DNA of 64,000 nucleotides, from assembly GCF_900129635.1 (NCBI RefSeq), contig NZ_FSRB01000003.1:682001-746000 (forward strand). Direction: 5' to 3'. Below are positions 16,765 to 26,343 of the stretch, piece by piece. The translations under genes were made by a program, and so were the position numbers. The notes beneath the pieces were generated by a model that was not told the origin of the DNA, ran no database searches, and was given only the letters and a program-made list of their open reading frames with translations. Source of the stretch: Singulisphaera sp. GP187 (GTDB taxonomy: Bacteria; Planctomycetota; Planctomycetia; Isosphaerales; Isosphaeraceae). The first letter of the stretch is position 1. The number at the start of each line of letters is the position of its first letter.

Positions 16765-17663
16765 AAATCCGTGCAATCGTCCTGGCCTTGCTCGTGGCAG
16801 CCCCCGTTTCGGCCGAATCTCCCAAGCCTTTACCAGTCTCAGCGCACAACTGCTACCCCGCCAATAGCACCCGCAACGAGCCTGTGGTCGAAGCCCTCGC
16901 GCTCGGGATCGACAACATCGAGATCGACCTGGGCTGGGATCAGGCTCAGAAGAAGTTGATCGTCGGGCATGATGCAACGCCCCAGCCCGGCCTGACCTAT
17001 CCCAGTCTTGAAGCCTACCTCGTACCAGCCTTCGAAGCCCACTGGCGGCAGCCTCGGGGGGATCAGGCGCCGACCGTGTTGACGATCGACTGGAAGACCG
17101 ACAACCCCGACGCGATCCTCCAGTTCCAGGCCTTTCTCGAGGCGCATCCCGACTGGTTCTCAACGGCTCCCAAGGCGGCCGACAGTCCCCTGACCGTCCG
17201 GAGGTTGACCGTCTGCTTCACGGGCAGCGACCGCGCGAAGGAGCAGTACGATTCGCTAATCCCGGCGGGAGGAACGTATCGTGCCTTCCGCGACAAGGTT
17301 TTCGGCGGTGGCCAATTCCAGAAGGACGTCGCCGCCTACGCGCCTGCCCCCGCAACGGCCTACCACCGCTTCCTGACGTTTCATTGGGGAAACGTTGAGG
17401 CCGGCGGCCCGCCCCTGGCCGGTGCTTGGACCGACGAAGATCGCGATCGCCTCTCCTCCCTGATGACCCAAGTCCACCGCCAGGGCTTCCGAGCCCGGTT
17501 CTACTGCCTCAACGGCCACCGCGGCCCCGCGCTCCTCAGCCCCTACCGCTTCCGCGACGACGAGGCCGCCCGGATCCGCTGGCAGGCCGCCGCCCAGGCC
17601 GGCGTCGATTGGGTCGCGACCGATGAGTACGCCGAGATCTCCCGCGCGCTTCGTGGTCGTTGA
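16761..17663 (+). CDS. Exported GDPD/PLC-like phosphodiesterase
   Basis: The 300-residue protein begins with a signal peptide (about residues 1-18, VLALLVAAPVSAES). The fold is that of phosphatidylinositol phospholipase C and glycerophosphodiester phosphodiesterases: SAHNCYPANSTRNE holds the first active-site histidine, NIEIDLGWD the metal-binding Glu/Asp pair, and LIVGHDATPQPG the second histidine. The C-terminal GVDWVATDEYAEI matches the barrel end. It is expected to hydrolyse glycerophosphodiesters outside the cytoplasm. It is coupled to the methyltransferase gene by ATGA. Confidence 0.8.
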   Translation: MKIRAIVLALLVAAPVSAESPKPLPVSAHNCYPANSTRNEPVVEALALGIDNIEIDLGWDQAQKKLIVGHDATPQPGLTYPSLEAYLVPAFEAHWRQPRGDQAPTVLTIDWKTDNPDAILQFQAFLEAHPDWFSTAPKAADSPLTVRRLTVCFTGSDRAKEQYDSLIPAGGTYRAFRDKVFGGGQFQKDVAAYAPAPATAYHRFLTFHWGNVEAGGPPLAGAWTDEDRDRLSSLMTQVHRQGFRARFYCLNGHRGPALLSPYRFRDDEAARIRWQAAAQAGVDWVATDEYAEISRALRGR

Positions 17664-17857
17664 TCTCCGTCTTCCGATCGCATCGGGGGCGAGCGGATCG
17701 AGTCGAAATCGGCTTGACGGAGTCCCACCGCGTGGATTGCTCACGCTATTGTTTTCGGCCAACCAAAATAATAATTTTGCACACTCAACAACAAAGTGGT
17801 ATTCTGCCAATCAAGGTCTTGGATCAAACGTCATTTGACACCTGATGGGAGAATGAC

Positions 17858-18457
17858 ATGAGTTCTGAGTTCTCTTTCCAGATGGCGGTGGGTGGGCTGA
17901 TTGCCTTGTTCTTGCCGGTGGGGGTCTACCACCGCTTGAGGGCGGCGACGGGCGAGCCGCTACGTCGCCGGGACGAGGGGCTGTTTATCCTGATCGCGTT
18001 GCGGCTCTCAGGATTATTGGGGATGCTGGCGATCGTAGCCTATCTGTTCGCGCCTCGTCGCTTGGCGTGGTCGCAAATCGAACTGCCGACCTGGCTGCGT
18101 TGGGTGGGACTTCCGATCGGCTTGGTGGCAGGGGTCTGGCTCTTCTGGGTGTTGCACACCCTCGGTCCGAACTTGACCGATACGGTGACAGTCCGAGCGC
18201 ACGCGACGCTCGTCACCCACGGCCCGTACCGCTGGGTGCGTCATCCCTTTTACCTTGCCGCACTCTTGATCATCCTGTCGTTCAGCTTGCTCACCGCCAG
18301 CCTGTGGGTCGCGATCGTCGGCGGTGTCGCGCTCACGCTCCTGATCGTCCGCTCCCGAACGGAGGAGGCGCAGCTCGAGGCACGCTTCGGCGCAGCCTAC
18401 CGCGCCTATCGGGACCGGACCGGGTTCTTATTCCCCAGGCTGCACGCCTCGTCGTGA
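17858..18457 (+). CDS. Isoprenylcysteine carboxyl methyltransferase-like (ICMT/PEMT) membrane protein
   Basis: The 199-residue protein has about five membrane segments and the C-terminal SAM-binding signature of the ICMT/phospholipid methyltransferase family: LVTHGPYRWVRHPFYLAAL and EEAQLEARFGAAYRAYRDRT. Bacterial members methylate membrane-associated lipids or alcohols, usually of unknown identity. A run of A/T-rich sequence at 17760-17850 (GCCAACCAAAATAATAATTT) precedes it and probably holds the promoter. It converges with the DUF1501 gene only 14 bases away. Confidence 0.8.
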   Translation: MSSEFSFQMAVGGLIALFLPVGVYHRLRAATGEPLRRRDEGLFILIALRLSGLLGMLAIVAYLFAPRRLAWSQIELPTWLRWVGLPIGLVAGVWLFWVLHTLGPNLTDTVTVRAHATLVTHGPYRWVRHPFYLAALLIILSFSLLTASLWVAIVGGVALTLLIVRSRTEEAQLEARFGAAYRAYRDRTGFLFPRLHASS

Positions 18458-18471
18458 ACGAACGCGATCGA

Positions 18472-19905
18472 TCAGGCGAGGATTGCCTTGACCACCTCGC
18501 CATGGACGTCGGTGAGCCTCATGTCGCGACCACCGAAGCGGGAGGTCAGCCGGGTGTGGTCCATGCCCAGCAGGTGGAGCATCGTGGCGTGGAGGTCGTG
18601 GATCTCCACCTTGTTCTCGACGGCGTGATAGCCGTAGTCATCGGTTGCGCCATGGATCGTCCCGCCTTTGATGCCGCCACCGGCGAGCCAGACCGTGAAG
18701 CCGTAGGGGTTGTGGTCGCGGCCGTCGGACCCTTGGGCCATCGGGGTACGGCCGAACTCGCCGGCCCAGACGACCAGGGTCGACTCGAGGAGACCGCGTG
18801 CCTTCAGGTCTTTCAGCAGGCCGGCGATCGGTTTGTCGACCGCGCGGGCGTTGTTCTCATGGCCCGACTTGAGGCTCGAATGCTGATCCCAGCGGTCGGC
18901 CCCGACGTTGGGGCAAAGCAACTCGATAAACCGCACGCCGCGCTCGACCAGGCGACGGGCGAGTAGACACTGCCGACCGTAGATCCGGGTCGGTTCATAG
19001 GTTTCATCGAGGCCGTAAAGCGCCTGGGTCGCTCTCGACTCGTTCGCCAGGTTCAAGAGGTCCGGGACCGCGGCCTGCATCCGGAAGGCGAGCTCGTAAT
19101 TGGCGATCGACGACTCGAGGCTGTCGTGATGCCCCATCCGGTCGAGTACCCCCTGGTCGAGCGACCGCAACAGCCCAAGCTTCCTGCGCTGGGCATCGGC
19201 CGACCGGTTGGTGGAAGACTCGATGTTGGCCACCGCCTCACGACCTGCCTTGAAAACCGATCCCTGGTAAGTGGCGGGGAGAAAGCCGTTGGTGAAACAG
19301 TCGGCCCCCCCCGGCGGGATCAGACCGCCGTTCAGGACCACGAAGCCGGGCAGGTCCTGGCACTCGCTCCCGAGTCCGTAGGTCACCCAGGCCCCATGGC
19401 TGGGCCGCCCTTGCAGCCCGCTGCCGGTGTGCATGAAATAGTTAGCACTCGTATGTTCCGAGAAATTCGAGACCATCGAGCGTACGATCGCCATGTCGTC
19501 CACGCACTCGGACACGTTCCGGAACAGGTCGCTGACCGGGATCCCGCTCTCACCGCAGTGGCGAAACGTCCAGGGGCACTTGAGGACGTTCCCCACGTTA
19601 TTGAACTGGGTCGGATGCGTCTTGACCTTGATCGGCTGACCGTGCTCCCGGTCGAGTCGCGGCTTCGGGTCAAACGTATCCACCTGGGACGGCCCACCGT
19701 CCATGAACAGGAAGATCACGCTCTTCGCCTTGGGGGCGAAGTGAGTGCGACGCGCGGCCCCCGTGGACTCCGCTGGTTCGGCCTGACCGCCAAACGCAGG
19801 GGAGTCGAGCAACGCCGTGAGCGCCAGCGCACCGAACCCATTGGCGCAGCGAGTCAGCATCTCACGACGCGAGTAGGGCGCGGTCTGGAAACGGTTGCAG
19901 TGCAT
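18472..19905 (-). CDS. DUF1501 (sulfatase-fold) protein with Tat-like leader
   Basis: The roughly 477-residue protein starts with YSRREMLTRCANGFGALALT, a twin-arginine-like leader. The body is the planctomycete DUF1501 family, an alkaline-phosphatase/sulfatase fold: KSVIFLFMDGGPSQVDTFD at the start, TLVVWAGEFGRTPMAQGSDG (with RDHNP following) and GKHEN-like regions later. The function is unknown; it is nearly always encoded beside a PSCyt1/DUF1553 protein, as here (30 bases downstream of its stop). ATG 19905 is preferred over ATG 19923 because GAGGG lies 5 bases before it. Confidence 0.9.
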   Translation of the reverse strand: MHCNRFQTAPYSRREMLTRCANGFGALALTALLDSPAFGGQAEPAESTGAARRTHFAPKAKSVIFLFMDGGPSQVDTFDPKPRLDREHGQPIKVKTHPTQFNNVGNVLKCPWTFRHCGESGIPVSDLFRNVSECVDDMAIVRSMVSNFSEHTSANYFMHTGSGLQGRPSHGAWVTYGLGSECQDLPGFVVLNGGLIPPGGADCFTNGFLPATYQGSVFKAGREAVANIESSTNRSADAQRRKLGLLRSLDQGVLDRMGHHDSLESSIANYELAFRMQAAVPDLLNLANESRATQALYGLDETYEPTRIYGRQCLLARRLVERGVRFIELLCPNVGADRWDQHSSLKSGHENNARAVDKPIAGLLKDLKARGLLESTLVVWAGEFGRTPMAQGSDGRDHNPYGFTVWLAGGGIKGGTIHGATDDYGYHAVENKVEIHDLHATMLHLLGMDHTRLTSRFGGRDMRLTDVHGEVVKAILA

Positions 19906-19953
19906 GGCGGCCCTCGCGGTCATCCCGAAACGGTGGAGACGAAACCTTCGGCA

Positions 19954-22893
19954 TCAATTCACGTAGATAAATTCTTTGACGTTGACAAGAACATGGCAGA
20001 GATCGGCCCACGCGCGGGGATCGTTGGCAGTTCCATACGACCCGGCCTGGGCATCAAGGAACGCCAGCCCTTCGACGGTTTCCCGCTCAGTCGGGGGCCG
20101 GCCAAAGGCGGTGAGATACATCTGCCTGAGGATTTCTTGACGCGTGGCTCCCGCGCGCTGACGGGCCAAGAGCCGCTCCGACCAGAGCGTGGCCTGGCCG
20201 ATGACGAACGGGTCGTTGAGCATCGTCAGCGCCTGGGCGGGGACGTTCGAGACGTTGCGCCGACCCATGGTCGAGAACGGGGAAGGGGCGTCGAAGGCCA
20301 GGAACATCGGGCTCAAAAAGTTGCGTCGGACGTTGATGTAGAGACTGCGGCGGCCGTCGCCATCGAGCGGCCCCGAGGTCGCGGGCCGGCCCCGGCCCTC
20401 CATGAACGACGTCAGGTAGGGGGGCACGCTGGGCCCGAACAAGGTCGGGTCGAGCCGTCCGGAAACGGCGAGCAAGGTGTCGCGAATCACCTCGGCCTCG
20501 AGCCGGCGGACGTTCATCCGGTGGAGGAGCTGGTTGTCCGGGTCAAGCGACTCGGCCTGCTCGACCGGCTGGCTACTCATCCGATAGGTGCTCGAGAGGA
20601 CGATCAGCCGGTGCATCGCCTTGATCGACCACCCGCTCGCCATGAACCGGGCGGCAAGGTCGTCGAGCAACTCGGGGTGAGTCGGGGTCCGCCCCATGAC
20701 GCCGAAATCGTCGGGAGTCGGCACGATCCCCTGGCCGAAGTGGTGCTTCCAGATCCGGTTGACCATCACGCGGGCCACGAGCGGATTCGTGGGGTCGACG
20801 ATCCGGCGCGCAAGCGCGAGCCGGCCGCTCCCCACGGCGGGGGCGGGTTGCTCGCTCCCGGCGATCGCTTCCAGAAAGCGCCGCGGGACGATCTCCCCTG
20901 GTGTCTTCGTGCTCCCGCGGATGTGGACTCGATCGTCTTCCCCGGTTCCGTCGGCGATCGCTAACGCCAAAGTCGGGGCCGGGATCGTCGCTTCCACCTG
21001 GCGATACCGCGCGAGGTCGCGCTGGAGGCCCGAATCATCGATCCGGCTGAGGTCGACCGGCGCGACGGCCGGGGATGCGGAAAGAGCAGGGGGGGCGGCC
21101 TGATCGGAGAACCGAATCTCATCGACCGCCAGGAAGCCCGAACCATCAACGTATCGGCTTTTGGCCTGGGTGTAGTCGACGGTCCCGCCGTCCGAAAGCT
21201 CGATGTAGGCGGTATGGCCGGCCCACATCTCCGTGTCCAAAGTGAACCAACGCAGTGGCTCGGACCCGACCTCGAGAGTGAGCCCGCCATAGATCGGCGA
21301 CCGGATCTTCTCGAACCCATCGATCACCACGTTCAAACGGCCGTGGCGGCCCGAGGCCAGGCAATGAATGTACCGCTTCTCGAGCACAAAGGTCCGCGAC
21401 CGAAGCACCCCCTCGAGCCGGTCGGAGACCAGGCCGCTATGCGCCTGCCCCGGCGCAACCGACGAGGCGAACGGAGTCCCCCCCTTCCAGGTCAGCAAGA
21501 GCTCCTCACCCTGGCTGGGCCGGCTCCCGAACGCAGTCCCTGAAACAAACCAGCCCTGATAATCTGATCCGTTGAAATCCTCGAAGAGGAGCGACGAGCC
21601 ATCCCCGCTCGCGCGTGGCGCGGCGGAGGAGAGCGTGCCGACGGCCTGCCTGACCGACCTTTTGAGCGTCTCCAGTTCGGCCACCTTGGCCTGAACGGGG
21701 CCAGGCGGGTCGATAAAGGCATGCTGATGTCGCGAGCTCTGAAGATAGCCGGAGAGCGCGTAGTAGTCTTTGGTCGAGATCGCGTCGAACTTGTGGTCGT
21801 GGCAGCGGGCGCAGGCCACGGTCAGGCCGAGGAACGTTTTCGAGAGGACGTCGATCTGGTTATCGACGCGGCTCGCTTCCTCCTCGCGCAAATCGACCGG
21901 CGAGTGGGTCCCCTCGCCGAGAAAATAGAACCCAGTGCCAAGGATGGATTCGTTGAAACCGGCCGTCGGGTGCCGCCGCGGCGGATTGACGAGGTCCCCC
22001 GCCACGTGCTCGACGACGAACTGGTCGTAGGGAAGGTCGGCGTTGAGGGCCCGGACCACATAGTCGCGGTAACGAAAGGCGTCGGGGGCGTCGTAGTCGA
22101 ACTCATGCCCCGCGGTCTCCGCGTAGCGGACCAGGTCGAGCCAGTGTCGTCCCCACCGCTCGCCATAAGCAGGGGATGCAAGCAGGCGATCGACCACCGT
22201 CTCATAAGCCCGCGGCGATGGATCGGCCAGGAACGCCTCGACCTCGGCTGGTGTGGGAGGCAGGCCCGTAAGGTCGAAGCTGAGCCGTCGAATCAAGGTC
22301 TGCTTATCGGCCTCGGGCGCGGGCGTGAGTCCTCGGCCTTCGAGGGCCGAGAGAATGTAGCCATCGATGGGTGACCTCATCCAACCGCTCTGGTGAGGGG
22401 CGGGGGGAGACGAGGCTCGGAGCGGTTGGAAGCTCCAATGCTCCGCGCGTTTTTTGAGGTCGAAAACGCTGGTGGTGGCCGCGGATCGGCCCGCGGTAAC
22501 CTGCTGAGGCCAAGGCGCCCCGAGCTCGACCCACCGGGTCAAGGTGGCGATCTCGGCGTCCGGCAGCTTGGACTTCGGGGGCATCTTGTACAAATCGCCG
22601 TAGTTGATCGCTTCGATCAAAAGGCTTTCGACGGGCTTTCCCGGCACGATCGCGGCACCCGTGTCGCCGCCGGCCAGAATCGCATCGCGCGAGTCGAGCC
22701 TCAGGTGGCCCTTCTGCTTCTCGGCTCCATGGCACGACTGGCAGCGTGCAACGAAGAGCGGGCGGACTTGCTTCTCGAAGAATTCGAGCGCCGTGGGATC
22801 CTTGACCGGCTCGTCGGCGTGGGCCGAGAGACCGAAGCAACCGAGGAGAACGACGGTCAAGCACGGGAGGATCGGGCTCGTCGCTCGCGCCAT
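19954..22893 (-). CDS. PSCyt1/DUF1549/DUF1553 planctomycete protein
   Basis: The 979-residue exported protein has a signal peptide, a cytochrome-like PSCyt1 domain with the heme motif CQSCH (about residues 52-56), a DUF1549 domain (about 195-400, RRLSFDLTGLPPTPAEVEAF and GERWGRHWLDLVRYAET), an interrupting lectin/concanavalin-like region (about 430-620), and the C-terminal DUF1553 domain (NPLVARVMVNRIWKHHFGQG). These giant proteins are hallmarks of planctomycetes and are suspected of roles in polysaccharide breakdown; no biochemistry is assured. It is the upstream member of a two-gene unit with the DUF1501 gene. Confidence 0.93.
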   Translation of the reverse strand: MARATSPILPCLTVVLLGCFGLSAHADEPVKDPTALEFFEKQVRPLFVARCQSCHGAEKQKGHLRLDSRDAILAGGDTGAAIVPGKPVESLLIEAINYGDLYKMPPKSKLPDAEIATLTRWVELGAPWPQQVTAGRSAATTSVFDLKKRAEHWSFQPLRASSPPAPHQSGWMRSPIDGYILSALEGRGLTPAPEADKQTLIRRLSFDLTGLPPTPAEVEAFLADPSPRAYETVVDRLLASPAYGERWGRHWLDLVRYAETAGHEFDYDAPDAFRYRDYVVRALNADLPYDQFVVEHVAGDLVNPPRRHPTAGFNESILGTGFYFLGEGTHSPVDLREEEASRVDNQIDVLSKTFLGLTVACARCHDHKFDAISTKDYYALSGYLQSSRHQHAFIDPPGPVQAKVAELETLKRSVRQAVGTLSSAAPRASGDGSSLLFEDFNGSDYQGWFVSGTAFGSRPSQGEELLLTWKGGTPFASSVAPGQAHSGLVSDRLEGVLRSRTFVLEKRYIHCLASGRHGRLNVVIDGFEKIRSPIYGGLTLEVGSEPLRWFTLDTEMWAGHTAYIELSDGGTVDYTQAKSRYVDGSGFLAVDEIRFSDQAAPPALSASPAVAPVDLSRIDDSGLQRDLARYRQVEATIPAPTLALAIADGTGEDDRVHIRGSTKTPGEIVPRRFLEAIAGSEQPAPAVGSGRLALARRIVDPTNPLVARVMVNRIWKHHFGQGIVPTPDDFGVMGRTPTHPELLDDLAARFMASGWSIKAMHRLIVLSSTYRMSSQPVEQAESLDPDNQLLHRMNVRRLEAEVIRDTLLAVSGRLDPTLFGPSVPPYLTSFMEGRGRPATSGPLDGDGRRSLYINVRRNFLSPMFLAFDAPSPFSTMGRRNVSNVPAQALTMLNDPFVIGQATLWSERLLARQRAGATRQEILRQMYLTAFGRPPTERETVEGLAFLDAQAGSYGTANDPRAWADLCHVLVNVKEFIYVN

Positions 22894-23133
22894 GAGACGG
22901 ACTCCATCATCAATCGCGGCCCCGCGACGAGACCCGACGATGCCGTGGTCGGTTGAGGGGGCCGACCTGGTTCCGATCGAAGTGATCCGGAGCGCAGTGC
23001 AGTCGACGTTGCAATCAATCAGGTTTTCGACCTCCTCCTCCCGCCAAGCAAGTCGCCCTGGCGAGAGTTGAGGGGTCGATCCCCCGGCGACTGAGCGCTG
23101 CCAGCCGCCAGGAGGAGGTGTCGATCGGTGGGA

Positions 23134-23841
23134 TTACTTGGGAGCCCCGGCGGCCGGAGCATTGATGTCGACCAACTCGACGTCAAAGATCAGAGCGTCG
23201 TTGGGGCGGATCGTCCCGCTGCCCGGGGGCCGGGCGCCGTAGGCGAGCTCGGAGGGGATGAAGAGCCGGAACTTCGAGCCTTTTTTCATGAGCTGAAGGG
23301 CCTCTGTCCAACCCTTGATCACCTGGTCGACCTGGAAGCTCACCGGCATGCCGGCCTTGACCGAGCTGTCGAATTCGGTGCCGTTGATCAGTTTGCCAAC
23401 GTAGTTGACCGAAACGCTGTCGGTCGGCTTCGGCGACTTGCCGGTGCCTTCCTTGAGGATCTGGTACTGGAGACCGCTCTTGGTCACCTGAACGCCCTTC
23501 TGGGTCGCGTTCTTGGCCAAGAACGCTTCGCTCTCCTTCTTGACCTTACCGAGCATCTCTTCCTGGAAGGCGATCAAGACTTCACGGATCTGCTCTTCGG
23601 TCAGGGCAGGCTTGCCCTCCATCGAGTCCTTGATCCCCTTCGCCAGCGCGTCCGTGTCGATGTCAACCGACTGCGACTTGAACGACTTGCCGATGCCAAC
23701 GCCGATTCCGTAGCTGGCCTTCTGCTTCAAGTCTTTCCCACCGGCCGTACCGCCGCCGGCAGGCGCGGCTTTCTCGGCCTGACCCAACGCCGTGACGGCG
23801 ATGAGGGCCAGACCCGCCGTGGCGATGATGAAACCCTTCAT
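23134..23841 (-). CDS. FKBP-type peptidyl-prolyl cis-trans isomerase with N-terminal dimerisation domain
   Basis: The 235-residue protein has a signal peptide (about residues 1-22, TAGLALIAVTALGQAEKAA), an FKBP_N helical dimerisation domain (about 45-125, ASYGIGVGIGKSF, VLIAFQEEML) and a C-terminal FKBP domain (about 135-232, SVSVNYVGKLINGTEFDSS, VIKGWTEALQLMKKGSK, IPSELAYGARPPG). This is the FkpA/Mip arrangement of periplasmic foldases. It is monocistronic. The 240 bases between it and the PSCyt1 gene hold nothing I can call. Confidence 0.93.
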   Translation of the reverse strand: MKGFIIATAGLALIAVTALGQAEKAAPAGGGTAGGKDLKQKASYGIGVGIGKSFKSQSVDIDTDALAKGIKDSMEGKPALTEEQIREVLIAFQEEMLGKVKKESEAFLAKNATQKGVQVTKSGLQYQILKEGTGKSPKPTDSVSVNYVGKLINGTEFDSSVKAGMPVSFQVDQVIKGWTEALQLMKKGSKFRLFIPSELAYGARPPGSGTIRPNDALIFDVELVDINAPAAGAPK

Positions 23842-24103
23842 CCGTTGTCCTTATCTTTTCTGGTAGCGCTCGCCCAATCTGGCCGCAGGGTTCGCCCTGT
23901 GGCAAACCGTCTATCTTACAACCGACCAGAACCCGAGACCAGACCTCGAACGTGACGAGAGCGGTCATGAGATCATTTCAAGGAATATCGGCATCTGAGA
24001 CCTCGAGCCACTATCCTCTGGGATCTCGCCTGCGAGAGCGATACGCTGGGGGCGAACCCGAGTCAGCCAGGCTTCCCGTCAGATCGCAAGCGAGGACTTT
24101 TCC

Positions 24104-25594
24104 ATGAAACAGCGTGCGAGATTCCGGAAGGACGAACGTCGATCGGGGGGCCGGTCGATCCTGATCGTCGCCCTTTTCTTCCTCACCGGCTGGGTCGCCT
24201 GGGGGACCGACGGCCTCGCCGACGAGCCGACGGGCTTCCAGGCCGGCGCCTACGCGGCGGACATCACCCCGACCCGGTTTCCCATCTCCTTGAACGGGCA
24301 AATGCACGATCGCCCAGGCGGCTCGGCCCTCGATCGACTGCACGCGCGCTGCCTGGTGCTCGACGACGGCAAGGCCCCCGTGGCGATCGTGGTCGTCGAT
24401 AGCTGCCTGATCAGCCGCGCGATCTTCGACGAGGCCAAACGCCGGATCGCCGAGATCACGCCGATCCGGACCGAGCGGATGTTGATGTCGGCCACCCACA
24501 CCCACTCCGCGCCCACGGTCGTCGGAGTCTTCCAGTCCGAGCCGGATACCGACTACATCGCCTTCCTCATCGACCGGATCGTCGACGGCGTCGGCCGGGC
24601 GTACAAGAACCGGGAACCGGCCCAGATCGGCTGGGGCGTCGGCCAGGACCGAACGCAAGTCTTCTGCCGCGACTGGCTGATGAAACCCGGGACCGCCCTC
24701 ACCAATCCATTCGGGGGAACGACAAACGACCAGGTCCAGATGCATCCCGGATACCTGAACCCGAACGCCATCGAACCGACCGCGCCGGTCGACCCCGACG
24801 TCTCGCTCGTCGCCGTCAAAGCGAAGAAGGACGGACGCCCGCTCGCGGTCCTGGCCAATTATTCGATGCACTATGCCGGCTACGGCGTGCCCCCGAATGC
24901 CGCCTCGGCCGACTACTTTGGCCGGTTCGCCGAGCGACTCAAAACGCTGGTCGGGGCCGAGCAATCCAACCCTGGGTTTGTCGGGATCCTCTCCAACGGA
25001 ACCAGCGGAAACTTGCACTGCTACGACTACAGCAAGCCGCAAAACAAGCAATTGACCATCGACACCGTGGCGGACAGCGTCGCCCGCGCCGCGTTCGCGG
25101 CCTACGAGAAGATCGCGTATCACGACGCGGTTCCGCTGGTGATGCGCGAGTCCAAGATGACCTTGCCGCTCCGGCTGCCGAGCGCCGAGGAGCTCCAACG
25201 CGCCAAAGACTTGCTGGCCAGTCTCAAGAAGCCAAGCCTCAGCGGCTTCGGCGAGATCTATGCGCGGGAAACGGTCCTCCTGAGCGAGTTTCCCAAAGTC
25301 GTCGAGTTCAAACTCCAGGCGCTCCGCATCGGCACCCTCGGGATCGCGGCCATCCCCTGCGAAACGTTCGCCGAGACCGGCCTGGCCATCAAGCAGAAGA
25401 GTCCGTTGAAGCCAACGTTCACCATCGAGTTGGCCAACGGCTACAACGGCTATATCCCGCCCCCCGCGCGACACGCGATCGGTGGTTACGCGACCTGGCG
25501 CGCCCGTTCGAGCTGCCTCGAAGTCGGCGCCGAGCCGAAAATTCTCGCCGAGGTGCTTCGCTTGCTCGATGAAGTCGCCAACGCCCAGGAGTGA
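24104..25594 (+). CDS. Neutral/alkaline ceramidase-like exported hydrolase
   Basis: The 496-residue protein starts with a positively charged leader and a hydrophobic stretch (SILIVALFFLTGWVAWG). The N-terminal domain matches neutral ceramidases: the GAYAADITP opening, LMSATHTHSAPTVVG for zinc binding, NYSMHYAGYG, and NGTSGN corresponding to the nucleophile loop. It lacks the usual C-terminal ceramidase domain, and many planctomycete relatives are annotated only by the N-terminal domain, so the true amide substrate is unknown. It is followed by a strong terminator. Confidence 0.82.
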   Translation: MKQRARFRKDERRSGGRSILIVALFFLTGWVAWGTDGLADEPTGFQAGAYAADITPTRFPISLNGQMHDRPGGSALDRLHARCLVLDDGKAPVAIVVVDSCLISRAIFDEAKRRIAEITPIRTERMLMSATHTHSAPTVVGVFQSEPDTDYIAFLIDRIVDGVGRAYKNREPAQIGWGVGQDRTQVFCRDWLMKPGTALTNPFGGTTNDQVQMHPGYLNPNAIEPTAPVDPDVSLVAVKAKKDGRPLAVLANYSMHYAGYGVPPNAASADYFGRFAERLKTLVGAEQSNPGFVGILSNGTSGNLHCYDYSKPQNKQLTIDTVADSVARAAFAAYEKIAYHDAVPLVMRESKMTLPLRLPSAEELQRAKDLLASLKKPSLSGFGEIYARETVLLSEFPKVVEFKLQALRIGTLGIAAIPCETFAETGLAIKQKSPLKPTFTIELANGYNGYIPPPARHAIGGYATWRARSSCLEVGAEPKILAEVLRLLDEVANAQE

Positions 25595-25647
25595 CGGCGC
25601 GTCCACACGGTCAGACCCAAGAAGACGTCCCGCTCAGCGAGTTCATC

Positions 25648-25679
25648 CCAGCCTCGAAGGGTGCCAACCCTTCGAGGCT
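25648..25679 (+). terminator. Strong intrinsic terminator of the ceramidase-like gene
   Basis: A perfect 14-bp stem (left arm 25648-25661, right arm 25666-25679) with a 4-base loop lies about 54 bases after the stop and is followed by CTCATTTTAC. It is the clearest intrinsic terminator in the window. Coordinates may be off by one base. Confidence 0.8.
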
Positions 25680-26343
25680 GCTCATTTTACGGAAAGTATT
25701 CTGCTAATAAAACTCAATACAACTCCATGCTAACAATCGTAGTCCCCATAGAAATTGTCGCCTTGATCCATTCCGCAAGTGTCAGGTATCCGTTCCCAGG
25801 CCGAGGGTGATACGGCTCAAAGGGTCGGTCAGGACCGATCATGGTCAGCCCTCCGACGGCCCTTCTCGATCCGGGCACCGTCCAGGCCGGCATATGAAGC
25901 CGTGGTGGAAACCCAGGTGCCCCCCCGCGGCGGAGCAGCCACGCCGCAAACCCTACCTTGCGGTCATGCACTCCCTCACCAAGCAGGAAGGCACCGCGTA
26001 GGCAACACGTGATGCTTGATACAAATGCGCGTGGTCGGGATTGACCGGATGCGCTCGAGCGATCGTCATCGCCAGCTACCACACAAAATTATACGCATTA
26101 TCGCATGTCTCAATCTATTTAATTTTTTGCTTCAATGGAGAGCTGACAAGACCGCTTGGTAGGTCCTTTCGGATCATCATTCTCGCGTTGGCCGAGCTGT
26201 CCGGCGTCATGGGTGACGGCTGATCCATCGAATTCGAGTCGGTGACATCATGAGGTCAAAAGTGGTGTTATGCTCTACCTGCTCAGGCTTAAAAACCTCC
26301 GCCGCCCCGTTCGCTGCGATCATTCTCGTGGGAAGGTTGGCCG
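25680..26343. other. Intergenic region, partly A+T-rich, no supported gene
   Basis: This 660-base stretch lies between the terminator and the tandem carbonic-anhydrase-like gene. Bases 25690-25740 and 26080-26140 are markedly A+T-rich against the background and could carry promoters. Short reading frames exist on both strands, but their compositions look like chance. No repeat or RNA gene was recognised. Confidence 0.5.

Noticed and set aside
19126..20964. A 612-codon plus-strand frame across the DUF1501 and PSCyt1 genes
   Set aside because: It spans two genes on the opposite strand and contains no family motif; it is a shadow frame caused by base composition.
24011..25606. A 531-codon open frame on the minus strand opposite the ceramidase-like gene
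   Set aside because: It is antisense to a gene with clear family motifs, and its sequence is Arg/Gly/Asp/Val-rich, as expected from high G+C at third positions. No domain is recognisable.
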